Source: Prevotellaceae bacterium
GTDB lineage: Bacteria; Bacteroidota; Bacteroidia; Bacteroidales; UBA932
Direction of reading: 5' to 3'
NCBI GenBank assembly: GCA_031285695.1
Contig: JAITVR010000214.1
Location: 1 to 9,779, forward strand
DNA: 9,779 nucleotides
Each line of letters begins with the position of its first letter. Positions within the stretch are counted from its first letter, which is position 1. The translations under genes were made by a program, and so were the position numbers. Below are positions 1 to 8,140 of the stretch, piece by piece. The notes under the pieces are model-generated. The model made no database searches and was not told the origin of the DNA. It worked only from the letters and a program-made list of their open reading frames with translations.

Positions 1-380
1 AGGAAATGGAAAACCTGCTTATGAGCAGCACGCTTTCGGGCGCAACGGCTGCCGCTTTTTTGGACGATAATTTTATAAAATCGCTGGTGCTAACCGCCAC
101 CGAACGCTTTAGCGTAAACGCAAGCGAAGCCGTGAGCTTAAGCGTATTGCTCCCCGCCGAAAAGCAGGTGGAGTTGGAAAAATTGTTTAGCGCAAGCGCA
201 AAGCAAACGCTTGACAAAGGTTTGGAAATTGCGTTTGACACGAACGTAAAAGCAGGCTTCAAAGTTGGCCCGAAAAACGGCGGCTACTACCTCACGTTTA
301 CCGAGCAGGATTTTCTCAACCTTTTCAAAGAGTACCTGCGCCCCAAAGTGCGCGCGCTACTTTTTGGCGAAGAAAAATAA
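1..380 (+). CDS. atpE: V-type ATP synthase subunit E, 3' part (5'-truncated)
   Basis: Peripheral-stalk subunit of the rotary V/A-ATPase, which ties the A/B head to the membrane stator (subunit I). The visible 125 or so residues match the C-terminal two thirds of the family: a mixed alpha/beta domain ending in the segment GGYYLTFTEQDFLNLFKEYL followed by RPKVRALLFGEEK, the usual C-terminus in this lineage. The frame is open to the left edge. The Met codons at 6 and 21 are probably internal, because full-length E proteins are about 190-210 residues and the N-terminal coiled coil is missing here. It is the first visible gene of the operon, followed 53 bp later by the DUF2764-type gene. The call rests on the C-terminal motif plus operon position; subunit E sequences diverge strongly, so the N-terminal half would be the check. 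Confidence 0.85.
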   Translation, partial: EMENLLMSSTLSGATAAAFLDDNFIKSLVLTATERFSVNASEAVSLSVLLPAEKQVELEKLFSASAKQTLDKGLEIAFDTNVKAGFKVGPKNGGYYLTFTEQDFLNLFKEYLRPKVRALLFGEEK

Positions 381-433
381 TTCAACCATTCAAAATTCAA
401 CATTGAATCTTTGAATTTTTGAATCCCAAAAAA
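381..433. repeat. Spacer hairpin E / DUF2764
   Basis: The 53-bp gap is almost entirely an imperfect inverted repeat built from the words ATTCAA and TTGAAT. The left arm at 381-400 pairs with 403-423 over about 18 positions with a CC/AA mismatch and one bulged base, leaving a 2-nt loop. No Shine-Dalgarno sequence is visible. The hairpin may tune translation or mRNA stability between the two genes; it has no U-tract of the intrinsic-terminator type and the operon continues. Confidence 0.6.
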
Positions 434-1252
434 ATGGCAAGCAGCTACTACTACCTCATAGCCGGGCTTCCCGAGTTGAACCTTGAGCAAAGCGCGCGCG
501 GTTTCGACCACCTTGCGCTCAAGCAGTACGTGGCGGCGCAGCTGAGCCCCGAGGACTTGCCGCTGTGGGAAGCTATTTATCTGCCGTATGATAACCGGAA
601 TTTGCTCAACGTTTTATTGGAGCAAAGAAAGCCCTTTAATCCGCTGGGAAAATATACGCAGGAGGAAGTAGAAAAAATGCTGCAAGAGCCTGCCGATGCG
701 TCGCAGTACATGCAGCATTTTATTGAAGAATTTCGCTCGGCGAAGGAAACAAAAAGCGATGCTGAACTTACGTCGCTTGCGCTCGAAACCAAGCTGAACA
801 CGCTTTTTTACGCCTACGCAGAAGGTTTGAACAACAAATTCTTGCACCGCTGGTACAGCTTCGACCGCCAACTGCGCAACCTGCAGGCCGCACTGCTCAA
901 CCGCCAGCTAAAGCGCGAGGCAAACTTTAGCCTTGTGGGAAATGATGACATTACCGAAGCTTTGAGCAAAAATATGTCGGCAGATTTTGGTTTAAAAGGC
1001 GAGGTGGACGGGCTTGAAATGCTAATGCAAATATTTGACCACAAAGATGTGGTGGCGCGCGAGCACAAGCTCGATGAGCTGCGCTGGCAAATGGCCGATG
1101 AGTACACCGCATTTGACTACTTTGCCTTGGATAAAGTGTTGGCCTACGCCGTAAAGCTGCAGCTGATTGACCGTTGGACAAATATCACAAAAGAGGCGGG
1201 TAGTAAAAAATTACAATCGTTATTAGCAGAAATACACAGTTCATTTAGTTAA
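434..1252 (+). CDS. DUF2764-family protein of the V-type ATPase operon
   Basis: A 272-residue soluble, helix-rich protein with no signal peptide or membrane segment. It begins MASSYYYLIAGLPELNLEQ, the Tyr-rich N-terminus typical of DUF2764 proteins, which sit between atpE and atpA in Bacteroidota, spirochaetes and chlamydiae. I chose the ATG at 434. A TTG at 419 in the same frame would add five residues (MNPKK), but it lies inside the spacer hairpin and spoils the family N-terminus. The C-terminal third (ADEYTAFDYFALDKVLAYAV) is rich in aromatic residues and predicted helices. The biochemical role is not established. Conserved position and the lack of C, F and G genes in the cluster suggest it is a structural part of the ATPase, possibly standing in for subunit C, the funnel joining shaft and ring. 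That part is inference. Confidence 0.8.
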   Translation: MASSYYYLIAGLPELNLEQSARGFDHLALKQYVAAQLSPEDLPLWEAIYLPYDNRNLLNVLLEQRKPFNPLGKYTQEEVEKMLQEPADASQYMQHFIEEFRSAKETKSDAELTSLALETKLNTLFYAYAEGLNNKFLHRWYSFDRQLRNLQAALLNRQLKREANFSLVGNDDITEALSKNMSADFGLKGEVDGLEMLMQIFDHKDVVAREHKLDELRWQMADEYTAFDYFALDKVLAYAVKLQLIDRWTNITKEAGSKKLQSLLAEIHSSFS

Positions 1253-1326
1253 CAGGTTTACAAGTTAACGAGTTTACAAGACCTTTTCGTAAACTTGTTA
1301 ACCGTAAACTGTAAACTGTTTTTATT
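1253..1326. repeat. Spacer hairpin DUF2764 / A
   Basis: Long imperfect inverted repeat filling the 74-bp gap. The left arm at 1251-1277 and the right arm at 1289-1320 share the ordered words AACAG, GTTTAC, GTTAAC and AGTTTAC on opposite strands, with small bulges and an 11-nt loop (1278-1288). The left arm starts in the stop codon of the upstream gene, and the right arm ends 6 bp before the atpA ATG, so the stem could mask the atpA start region. There is no Shine-Dalgarno sequence. Confidence 0.7.
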
Positions 1327-3087
1327 ATGAAAACAACCGGAAAAATAGTCGGCATCATCTCCAACCTCATTACCGTGCAGGTTAGCGGCCCTGTGGCGCA
1401 AAACGAAATTTGCTTTGTGCAGCACGGCAGCGGCGTGAAGCTCATGGCCGAGGTTATTAAAATTGTGGGCGACCGCGCCTTTGCGCAGGTATTTGAAAGC
1501 ACGCGCGGGCTCAAGGTGGGCAACGAGGTGGAGTTTGAAGGGCACATGCTTGAAGTTACGCTCGGCCCCGGCATTCTCTCAAAAAGTTACGACGGGCTGC
1601 AAAACGATTTGGAAAAAATGACCGGCGTTTTCCTTAAGCGCGGCGAATACACCCCTGCGCTTGACGAAGGCAGCCGCTGGCAGTTTACGCCCATTGCAAA
1701 AGTAGGCGACAAGCTTACCGCCGCCGACTGGATTGGCGAGGTAAAGGAGGGTTGGATACCGCACAAGATAATGGTGCCCTTCAAAATGACCGAAACCTAC
1801 ACCGTAAAATCCGTTGCCGCAGCAGGCGAATATACGCTTACTGACACCATGGCCGTGCTCGTTGATGCCGCAGGGCAGGAGCACAAGGTTACCATGGTGC
1901 AAAAGTGGCCGGTAAAGTTGGCCGTAACGAACTATAAGAACAAGCCTCGTCCCTTTAAGGTTATGGAAACCGGCGTGCGCGTTATCGACACCTTCAACCC
2001 CATAGCCGAGGGCGGCACAGGCTTCATTCCCGGCCCCTTTGGCTGCGGAAAAACGGTGCTGCAGCACGCCCTGTCCAAGCAAGCCGAAGCCGATATGATA
2101 ATAATGGCAGCCTGCGGAGAGCGCGCCAACGAGGTGGTGGAAATATTTAAGGAATTTCCCGAGCTGGACGACCCGCGCACCGGACGCAAACTTATGGAGC
2201 GTACCACCATTATTTGCAACACATCGAACATGCCCGTGGCAGCGCGCGAAGCCTCAGTTTACACCGCCATGACCATTGGCGAGTACTACCGCAGCATGGG
2301 CCTAAAAGTATTACTACTTGCCGATTCTACCTCGCGCTGGGCGCAGGCGCTGCGCGAAATGAGCAACCGCCTTGAGGAGCTGCCCGGGCAGGACGCCTTC
2401 CCCATGGATTTACCCGCCATCATATCCAACTTCTACGCGCGTGCAGGTTTTGTTTACCTCAATAACGGAAGTACCGGCTCCATAACCTTTATAGGCACCG
2501 TTTCGCCGGCAGGCGGAAACTTGAAGGAGCCTGTAACCGAGGGAACTAAAAAAGCGGCGCGCTGCTTCTACGCTCTGTCGCAGCAGCGGGCGGACAGCAA
2601 GCGTTATCCCGCCGTTGACCCCATGGATAGCTACTCAAAGTACTTGGAGTATCCCGAAATTCAGGAATATTTGAACGAAAAGTTGGGAAAAGATTGGGTA
2701 GGCAAGGTAGCCGAAGGCAAAACCATAGTGCAGCGCGGCAAGGAAGCCGCCGAGCAAATCAACATTTTGGGCGATGACAGCGTGCCCGTGGAGTACCACG
2801 ACCGCTTTTGGAAGTCCGAGCTTATTGACTTCATCATTTTACAGCAAGATGCCTTCGATAAGATAGATGCCTCGTGCCCCATTGACCGTCAGCAGCTGAT
2901 GTACAACAAAATCATTGATATTTGTCGTAAAAAAATAGACTTCGACAGCTTTGAAGACTGCTCGGCTTTTTATAAAAAATGCATTAACCTGCTCAAGCAA
3001 ATGAACTACTGCGAGCTGGGCGATAAGAACTTTAAGCAGTACGAAAAGGAATTGAACGAGACAATAGCCGCTTCAATTAAGAATTAA
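1327..3087 (+). CDS. atpA: V-type ATP synthase catalytic subunit A
   Basis: Catalytic nucleotide-binding subunit of the A3B3 head, which couples ATP hydrolysis or synthesis to rotation. Its 586 residues are normal for the family. Visible domains are an N-terminal beta-barrel (about 1-70), the A-specific bulge or non-homologous region (about 90-190), the P-loop ATPase core and a helical C-terminal domain. The Walker A loop is GPFGCGKT (236-243), the catalytic glutamate is E265 in ACGERANEVVEIF, and the ADSTSRWAQALRE stretch (332-344) precedes the LEELPGQDAFP loop. The Walker A Ser is replaced by Cys240, as in eukaryotic A subunits, and C517 sits in QQDAFDKIDASCP, which lines up with their second redox cysteine. 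GERA replaces the more usual GERG. The ATG at 1327 has only A/T-rich DNA in front. A 545-bp repeat-filled gap separates it from atpB. Confidence 0.98.
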   Translation: MKTTGKIVGIISNLITVQVSGPVAQNEICFVQHGSGVKLMAEVIKIVGDRAFAQVFESTRGLKVGNEVEFEGHMLEVTLGPGILSKSYDGLQNDLEKMTGVFLKRGEYTPALDEGSRWQFTPIAKVGDKLTAADWIGEVKEGWIPHKIMVPFKMTETYTVKSVAAAGEYTLTDTMAVLVDAAGQEHKVTMVQKWPVKLAVTNYKNKPRPFKVMETGVRVIDTFNPIAEGGTGFIPGPFGCGKTVLQHALSKQAEADMIIMAACGERANEVVEIFKEFPELDDPRTGRKLMERTTIICNTSNMPVAAREASVYTAMTIGEYYRSMGLKVLLLADSTSRWAQALREMSNRLEELPGQDAFPMDLPAIISNFYARAGFVYLNNGSTGSITFIGTVSPAGGNLKEPVTEGTKKAARCFYALSQQRADSKRYPAVDPMDSYSKYLEYPEIQEYLNEKLGKDWVGKVAEGKTIVQRGKEAAEQINILGDDSVPVEYHDRFWKSELIDFIILQQDAFDKIDASCPIDRQQLMYNKIIDICRKKIDFDSFEDCSAFYKKCINLLKQMNYCELGDKNFKQYEKELNETIAASIKN

Positions 3088-3125
3088 AAGTTAAAAATTA
3101 AAATACTGAGTTTGTCGAAAAACCA

Positions 3126-3242
3126 CGTCATTGCGAGCGGATTTAGCGAAGCAACCGGAGCGAAGCGGAGTTCGGCGAAGCCAATCTCACAATCAAGGTA
3201 TAAGATTGCCGCGTCGCTCGTGCCTCGCTCCTCGCAATGACG
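3126..3242. repeat. 117-bp palindromic repeat, CGTCATTGCGAG family
   Basis: The element is bounded by perfect 12-bp inverted ends: CGTCATTGCGAG at 3126-3137 and CTCGCAATGACG at 3231-3242. The interior is partly palindromic, with GCCAATCTCACAATC facing a GATTGCCGCG segment. The sequence style is that of the dispersed GTCATTGCGAG repeats seen in intergenic DNA of many bacteria. It has no coding capacity; it is probably a non-autonomous, MITE-like or REP-like element. Copy number cannot be judged from one window. Confidence 0.75.
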
Positions 3243-3251
3243 GCACCGCGG

Positions 3252-3282
3252 GTTGTCATGCAGAACGAAGCTCAGCATAACA
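3252..3282. repeat. Short GTCATGC-type palindrome fragment
   Basis: TTGTCATGC near 3253-3261 faces GCATAACAA near 3274-3282, pairing with a single mismatch around a core AGAACGAAGCTCA. It reads as a small or decayed relative of the GTCATGCTGAG repeat found complete at 8141-8240, which suggests several repeat families have accumulated in this spacer. Confidence 0.5.
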
Positions 3283-3308
3283 AACAGTAGCCGTAGTGGG
3301 CAGGGTAA

Positions 3309-3396
3309 AAACGAGGCGTGTCGTTTACCCAAACGAGGCGTATCGTTTTACTAAAAGGAACGTATCGTTTTACCAAACGACACGCCTCGTTTTAGA
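3309..3396. repeat. Four-unit 22-bp periodic array of small palindromes
   Basis: Units start at 3309, 3331, 3353 and 3375, exactly 22 bp apart. Units 1, 2 and 4 have the form AAACGA-N6-TCGTTT or a close variant: AAACGAGGCGTGTCGTTT, AAACGAGGCGTATCGTTT, and AAACGACACGCCTCGTTT for unit 4. Unit 3 is diverged (AAAAGGAACGTATCGTTT). Unit 4 is the exact reverse complement of unit 1 over 18 bp, so the array can also fold into one long stem. Each unit ends in a short TTTA-containing linker. It could be a protein-binding array or a structured RNA segment of the operon transcript; neither is shown. Confidence 0.8.
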
Positions 3397-3466
3397 GCAA
3401 GATATTTAGACTTTGTAAGTAACAGTATCCGAGGTAGGTAGAAAAAGGTTAACGCTATCCGGAAGT

Positions 3467-3530
3467 TGTCATTCCGCGCTTGACACGGAATCTCCAAATC
3501 GGGGGATTGCGGGTCGAGCCCGCAATGACA
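3467..3530. repeat. 64-bp palindromic repeat, GTCATTCCGCGC / CCCGCAATGACA type
   Basis: Ends TGTCATT (3467-3473) and AATGACA (3524-3530) are perfect inverted repeats. The following 22 positions of each arm pair at about 16, around a short AAATCG loop. The halves read TTCCGCGCTTGACACGGAATC and a GGGTCGAGCCCGC segment, the signature of a dispersed repeat family common in bacterial intergenic DNA. When translated, such copies produce spurious short ORFs. Confidence 0.7.
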
Positions 3531-3542
3531 GTAGAGGCTTGA

Positions 3543-3573
3543 GGTTGCTTCGCTAAACCCGCTCGCAACGACG
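3543..3573. repeat. Inverted partial copy of the 3126 repeat end
   Basis: The reverse complement of 3543-3573 matches 3126-3156 at 29 of 31 positions (CGTC[A/G]TTGCGAGCGG[A/G] then TTTAGCGAAGCAACC). The two copies face each other across 386 bp that hold the other repeats of this spacer. It could be an independent half-element or one arm of a composite structure. Confidence 0.75.
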
Positions 3574-3632
3574 GCGCGAGGGCTGGGGCTAAAAATTGTA
3601 AATGGTAAATTGCTAAATAGTAAATTGCAGTA

Positions 3633-4949
3633 ATGACAACAACCGCATTTCAACGTGTATATACCCGGCTTGAGGGCGTAACTAAGGCCACCGTGCAGCT
3701 GCGCGCACAGGGCATTGCCAACGATGAGCTCGCCTTAGTGGGCGACAAGCTGGCGCAGGTGGTAAAAATCAACGGCGATATGATTACGCTTCAGGTGTTT
3801 TCGGGCACCGAGGGCATTGCCACCAACACCGAGGTAACGTTCTTCGGCGAGCCGCCAACATTGAAAGTAGGAGAGGAGCTGGCCGGGCGTTTTCTTAACG
3901 CCTACGGCAAACCCATTGATGGCGGACCCGAGGTGCAGGGCGAAAAGCGCGAGGTGGGCGGCCCATCGGTCAACCCGTTTCGGCGCGAGCAGCCCTCGCA
4001 GCTCATTGCCACGGGCATTGCCGGCATTGACCTAAACAATACGTTGGTAACGGGGCAAAAAATCCCCTTCTTTGCCGACCCTGACCAGCCCTACAACCAG
4101 GTAATGGCCAACGTTGCGCTGCGCGCCAAAGCCGACAAAATCATTTTGGGCGGCATGGGCTTGAGCAACGACGACTTTTTGTACTTTAAAAATGTGTTCG
4201 ACAACGCCGGCGCGCTCGACCGCATTATTTGCTTTGTGAACACCACCGAGCAGCCGCCTGTAGAGCGCCTGCTTATCCCCGATATGGCGCTGGCTGCCGC
4301 CGAATACTTTGCCGTGGACAAAAACGAAAAGGTGCTGGTGCTGCTTACCGACATGACGCTTTACGCCGATGCGCTGAGCATTGTGAGCAACCGCATGGAC
4401 CAAATTCCCTCAAAGGACTCTATGCCCGGCTCGCTCTACAGCGACCTGGCCAAGATTTACGAAAAAGCCGTGGAGCTACCCAGCGGAGGTTCCATTACTA
4501 TCATAGCCGTTACCACGCTTAGCGGCGGCGACATTACGCACGCCATACCCGACAATACGGGCTACATTACCGAGGGGCAGCTCTTTCTCCGCACCGATAG
4601 CGACACGGGCAAGGTCATTGTTGACCCTTTCCGTTCGCTTTCGCGACTAAAACAGCTGGTAATAGGTAAGCAAACTCGCGAAGACCACCCGCAGGTAATG
4701 AACGCCGCCGTGCGCCTCTTTGCCGATGCCGCTAACGCCAAAACAAAGCTCGAAAACGGCTTTGACCTCAGCGACTACGATGAGTGCACGCTCAGCTTCG
4801 CCAAAGACTACAGCGAAAAGCTGCTCGCCATTGATGTCGATATTGACACCACCGCCATGCTTGATTTGGCTTGGGAGCTGTTCGGCAAGTACTTCAGCAA
4901 AGCCGAGGTAAACATTAAGAACGAGCTGATGGAGAAGTATTGGAAATAG
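3633..4949 (+). CDS. atpB: V-type ATP synthase non-catalytic subunit B
   Basis: Partner of subunit A in the hexameric head. It is 438 residues long, within the usual 430-470 range. Visible are the N-terminal beta-barrel (TRLEGVTKATVQLRAQGI, about 11-28) and the ATPase-like core. The Walker A position is degenerate, GQKIPFFADPDQPYNQ (141-156), as expected for a subunit that does not hydrolyse ATP. DPFRSLSRLKQL (331-342) contains R338, the probable arginine finger reaching into the neighbouring A site, and a helical C-terminal domain ends in NELMEKYWK. The ATG at 3633 overlaps a TAATG; no Shine-Dalgarno sequence is seen. The repeat-filled spacer upstream is unusual because A and B are normally adjacent and made in equal amounts. 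Confidence 0.97.
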   Translation: MTTTAFQRVYTRLEGVTKATVQLRAQGIANDELALVGDKLAQVVKINGDMITLQVFSGTEGIATNTEVTFFGEPPTLKVGEELAGRFLNAYGKPIDGGPEVQGEKREVGGPSVNPFRREQPSQLIATGIAGIDLNNTLVTGQKIPFFADPDQPYNQVMANVALRAKADKIILGGMGLSNDDFLYFKNVFDNAGALDRIICFVNTTEQPPVERLLIPDMALAAAEYFAVDKNEKVLVLLTDMTLYADALSIVSNRMDQIPSKDSMPGSLYSDLAKIYEKAVELPSGGSITIIAVTTLSGGDITHAIPDNTGYITEGQLFLRTDSDTGKVIVDPFRSLSRLKQLVIGKQTREDHPQVMNAAVRLFADAANAKTKLENGFDLSDYDECTLSFAKDYSEKLLAIDVDIDTTAMLDLAWELFGKYFSKAEVNIKNELMEKYWK

Positions 4950-5029
4950 TGATTAGTGATTAACGGTTAGTGGTTAATGACACTTTTTGAATTCATTAAC
5001 CACTAATCACTAACAGTTTACCACTAAAA
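4950..5029. repeat. Spacer hairpin B / D
   Basis: The 80-bp gap holds a strong inverted repeat. TTAGTGGTTAATGA at 4967-4980 pairs perfectly over 14 bp with TCATTAACCACTAA at 4993-5006 around a 12-nt loop. The arms extend outward imperfectly with GTGATTAGTG and CACTAACAG words almost to the TTG start of atpD. It is the clearest of the operon's spacer-specific hairpins. Confidence 0.8.
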
Positions 5030-5680
<651 letters not shown>

Positions 5681-5682
5681 GC

Positions 5683-7485
5683 ATGGTAGTTCCAATGATA
5701 AAATACACCTTTGTGGCGTACCACCGCGACATGAGCGACTTTTTGCAGCGCCTGCAGGAGTTGGGCGTGGTTGATGTGTCGCGCCGCAATGCCGAGCCCG
5801 GCGAAGCGGAAATCTCCCTGCTTCAGCAGCTCGACCGCTACGCTGCTGCCGAAAAGCTGCTACATCAAGTTGCAGAAACCGAAAAAATTACGCACTCCAC
5901 CGCCGCGCCGTACAGCGCAAGCGAATTGTTGAATGAGGTGGAAAACCTGCGCAGCGAGCAGCAGCAGCTCGAAGCCAAGCAAAAAAAGGCCGAAAAAGAT
6001 GCTGAAGCGCTTCGTCCTTGGGGCGAGTTTTCGGTAGAAACCGTAAAGCAGCTAAGCGAACAGGGCGTGCAGCTGCGCTTTTTTACCTGCGGCAAAAAGC
6101 AGCTTAACCAAGCGTGGAAAAACGATTACGCGCTGCAAATTGTTGGCGAAACCGCCACTGAGCTATACTTTGTAGCTGCGCAGCATAGCAGCGATGAACC
6201 TTTTGTGCTAAACGGTGCGCAGGAGCAAAAAATGCCGACTTTTTCGTACAAAAACAAGGAAAATGAAGCGACCGAAATAGGCGAGCGCATGGCGCAAATC
6301 GGCATGCGACTAAAAGAATTGGCCGTGCTGCGCAGCGCGTTTAAGCCCGCCAAGGCAAGCCTGCTCAACGAGCTGCAGCTGCACATGGCGCAGGGCAACA
6401 CCACCGCCGAGGCCGACAGCACGCTCGCCATTCTCAATGGGTTTTGCCCCGTAACCAAGCACGAAGAACTTACGCAATTTCTCGCCGAGCAGGAAATTGT
6501 TTACTTTGCAAGCGAAGCCACCACCGAGGACGATGCGCCGGTGCTGCTCAAAAACAGCAAGTTTGCCAAGCTATTTGAGCCCATTACCTCGCTGTTTGCG
6601 CTGCCCAACTATCAGGAGCTTGACCTTACGCCACTCTTTGCGCCGTTTTTCATGATGTTCTTTGGCTTTTGCTTAGGCGATGCTGGCTACGGCGTGCTCA
6701 TACTTTTAATCAGCCTTTTTGTAAAAAGAAAAGTACCCCAAGCTGCGCGCGGCATTGTAACGCTGGCGCAGTACATGGGCTTGGCCACGGTTATTTTCGG
6801 CGCGCTTACGGGAACGTTTTTTGGCGTAGCCTTGGTAGAAGTTGAAGCTATGAAAGGCGTGCGCAGCTTCTTCCTCAATCAAGATAAGCTCATGCTGCTT
6901 TCGCTTGCGCTGGGCTTTGTGCAAATCATTTTTGGCATGGGCGTAAAGGCGGTAAATATTGCTGTGCAAAAGGGCGTAAAGCACGCGCTGGCGCAGGTGG
7001 CAAGCCTGCTGCTTACCATATCGGGGGCGGCGTACTTTGGCCTGCCCATGATGGATATTGCCGTTAGCGGCACGCTTAGCTACGCGCTGCTGGGCACGTT
7101 GGGAGCTTCGGCTGCGGTGTTCTTTTTTTACAATACGCCGGGCAAAAATCCGCTGCTCAACCTCGGCACGGGGCTGTGGAACTTTTACGGCTTGGCCAGC
7201 GGTTTACTCGGCGATATGCTCTCGTACATTCGCCTGTTTGCGCTGGGGCTCACGGGCGGCATACTGGGTGGCGTGTTCAACTCGCTTGCGCTTGATGTGG
7301 GGCAAAACGGCATTGGCGGCATCATTGGCATGGTGCTCATAATGTTGGTGGGGCACGGGCTCAACATTATGCTCAGCATACTGGGCGCCATAGTGCACCC
7401 GCTGCGCCTTACCTTTGTAGAGTTTTACAAAAATGCCGGATTTGAGGGTGGGGGACGAGAGTATAAACCGCTTAAGAGCAATTAA
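5683..7485 (+). CDS. atpI: V-type ATP synthase membrane subunit I (stator a-subunit)
   Basis: Membrane stator that forms the ion half-channels against the K ring. It has 600 residues. The cytoplasmic half (1 to about 315) includes a coiled coil around 85-110 (ENLRSEQQQLEAKQKKAEKD). The membrane half begins at LFAPFFMMFFGFCLGDAGYG (318-337) and has about seven or eight hydrophobic helices. The essential channel arginine is R517 in DMLSYIRLFALGLTGG, and the signature GHGLNIMLSILGAIVHPLRL followed by TFVEFYKNAGFEGG ends the protein. The ATG at 5683 gives MVVPMIKYTFVAYH; the short extra segment before MIKYTF is common in this lineage, though the ATG at 5695 cannot be excluded. It starts 2 bp after atpD, implying translational coupling. 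Confidence 0.96.
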   Translation: MVVPMIKYTFVAYHRDMSDFLQRLQELGVVDVSRRNAEPGEAEISLLQQLDRYAAAEKLLHQVAETEKITHSTAAPYSASELLNEVENLRSEQQQLEAKQKKAEKDAEALRPWGEFSVETVKQLSEQGVQLRFFTCGKKQLNQAWKNDYALQIVGETATELYFVAAQHSSDEPFVLNGAQEQKMPTFSYKNKENEATEIGERMAQIGMRLKELAVLRSAFKPAKASLLNELQLHMAQGNTTAEADSTLAILNGFCPVTKHEELTQFLAEQEIVYFASEATTEDDAPVLLKNSKFAKLFEPITSLFALPNYQELDLTPLFAPFFMMFFGFCLGDAGYGVLILLISLFVKRKVPQAARGIVTLAQYMGLATVIFGALTGTFFGVALVEVEAMKGVRSFFLNQDKLMLLSLALGFVQIIFGMGVKAVNIAVQKGVKHALAQVASLLLTISGAAYFGLPMMDIAVSGTLSYALLGTLGASAAVFFFYNTPGKNPLLNLGTGLWNFYGLASGLLGDMLSYIRLFALGLTGGILGGVFNSLALDVGQNGIGGIIGMVLIMLVGHGLNIMLSILGAIVHPLRLTFVEFYKNAGFEGGGREYKPLKSN

Positions 7486-8084
<599 letters not shown>

Positions 8085-8140
8085 GAAGCGTTGAACTGTT
8101 TAGCTGCTGAAATAGTTGAATTAATTAACAGCCCAACTTG

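Larger units (their letters stand above)
3088..3632. other. Non-coding repeat-rich spacer between atpA and atpB
   Basis: 545 bp with no credible gene, in the middle of an otherwise tightly packed operon. In order it holds an AT-rich stretch (3088-3120), a 117-bp palindromic element (3126-3242), a short imperfect palindrome (3252-3282), a four-unit 22-bp periodic array (3309-3396), about 70 bp of unremarkable sequence, a 64-bp palindrome (3467-3530), an inverted partial copy of the first element (3543-3573) and an AT-rich leader before atpB. No Shine-Dalgarno sequence precedes atpB. A weak TAGACTTTG at 3405-3413 resembles the Bacteroidota -7 box TAnnTTTG but has one extra base, so a separate atpB promoter is possible but unproven. 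Confidence 0.8.

Noticed and set aside
419..433. TTG start giving a five-residue N-terminal extension to the DUF2764 protein
   Set aside because: It lies in the spacer hairpin, lacks a ribosome-binding site, and the ATG at 434 gives the family N-terminus MASSYYY.
1579..2082. 167-codon minus-strand ORF opposite atpA
   Set aside because: It lies wholly inside the conserved atpA coding region on the opposite strand; its length follows from the codon bias of atpA.
3309..3396. Possible CRISPR array
   Set aside because: Period is only 22 bp, there are no unique spacers of 25-40 bp, one unit is inverted and no cas genes are near.
3405..3413. TAGACTTTG as a Bacteroidota -7 promoter box for atpB
   Set aside because: It has three instead of two bases between TA and TTTG and no convincing -33 TTTG-type box; kept only as a remark in the spacer entry.
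3084..3653. Minus-strand ORFs of 82 and 100 codons in the atpA-atpB gap
   Set aside because: They are translations of the palindromic repeats (for example HCEERGT and HCGLDPQSPD strings), a well-known type of spurious annotation, and show no protein-like organisation.
4050..4100. Loss of the P-loop in AtpB as a defect
   Set aside because: Subunit B is non-catalytic throughout V/A-ATPases, and this degenerate loop is normal for the family.
4032..4522. Overlapping ORFs of 123 codons on the minus strand and 97 codons on the plus strand inside atpB
   Set aside because: Both are shadow frames of a strongly conserved gene, with low-complexity composition and no recognisable motif.
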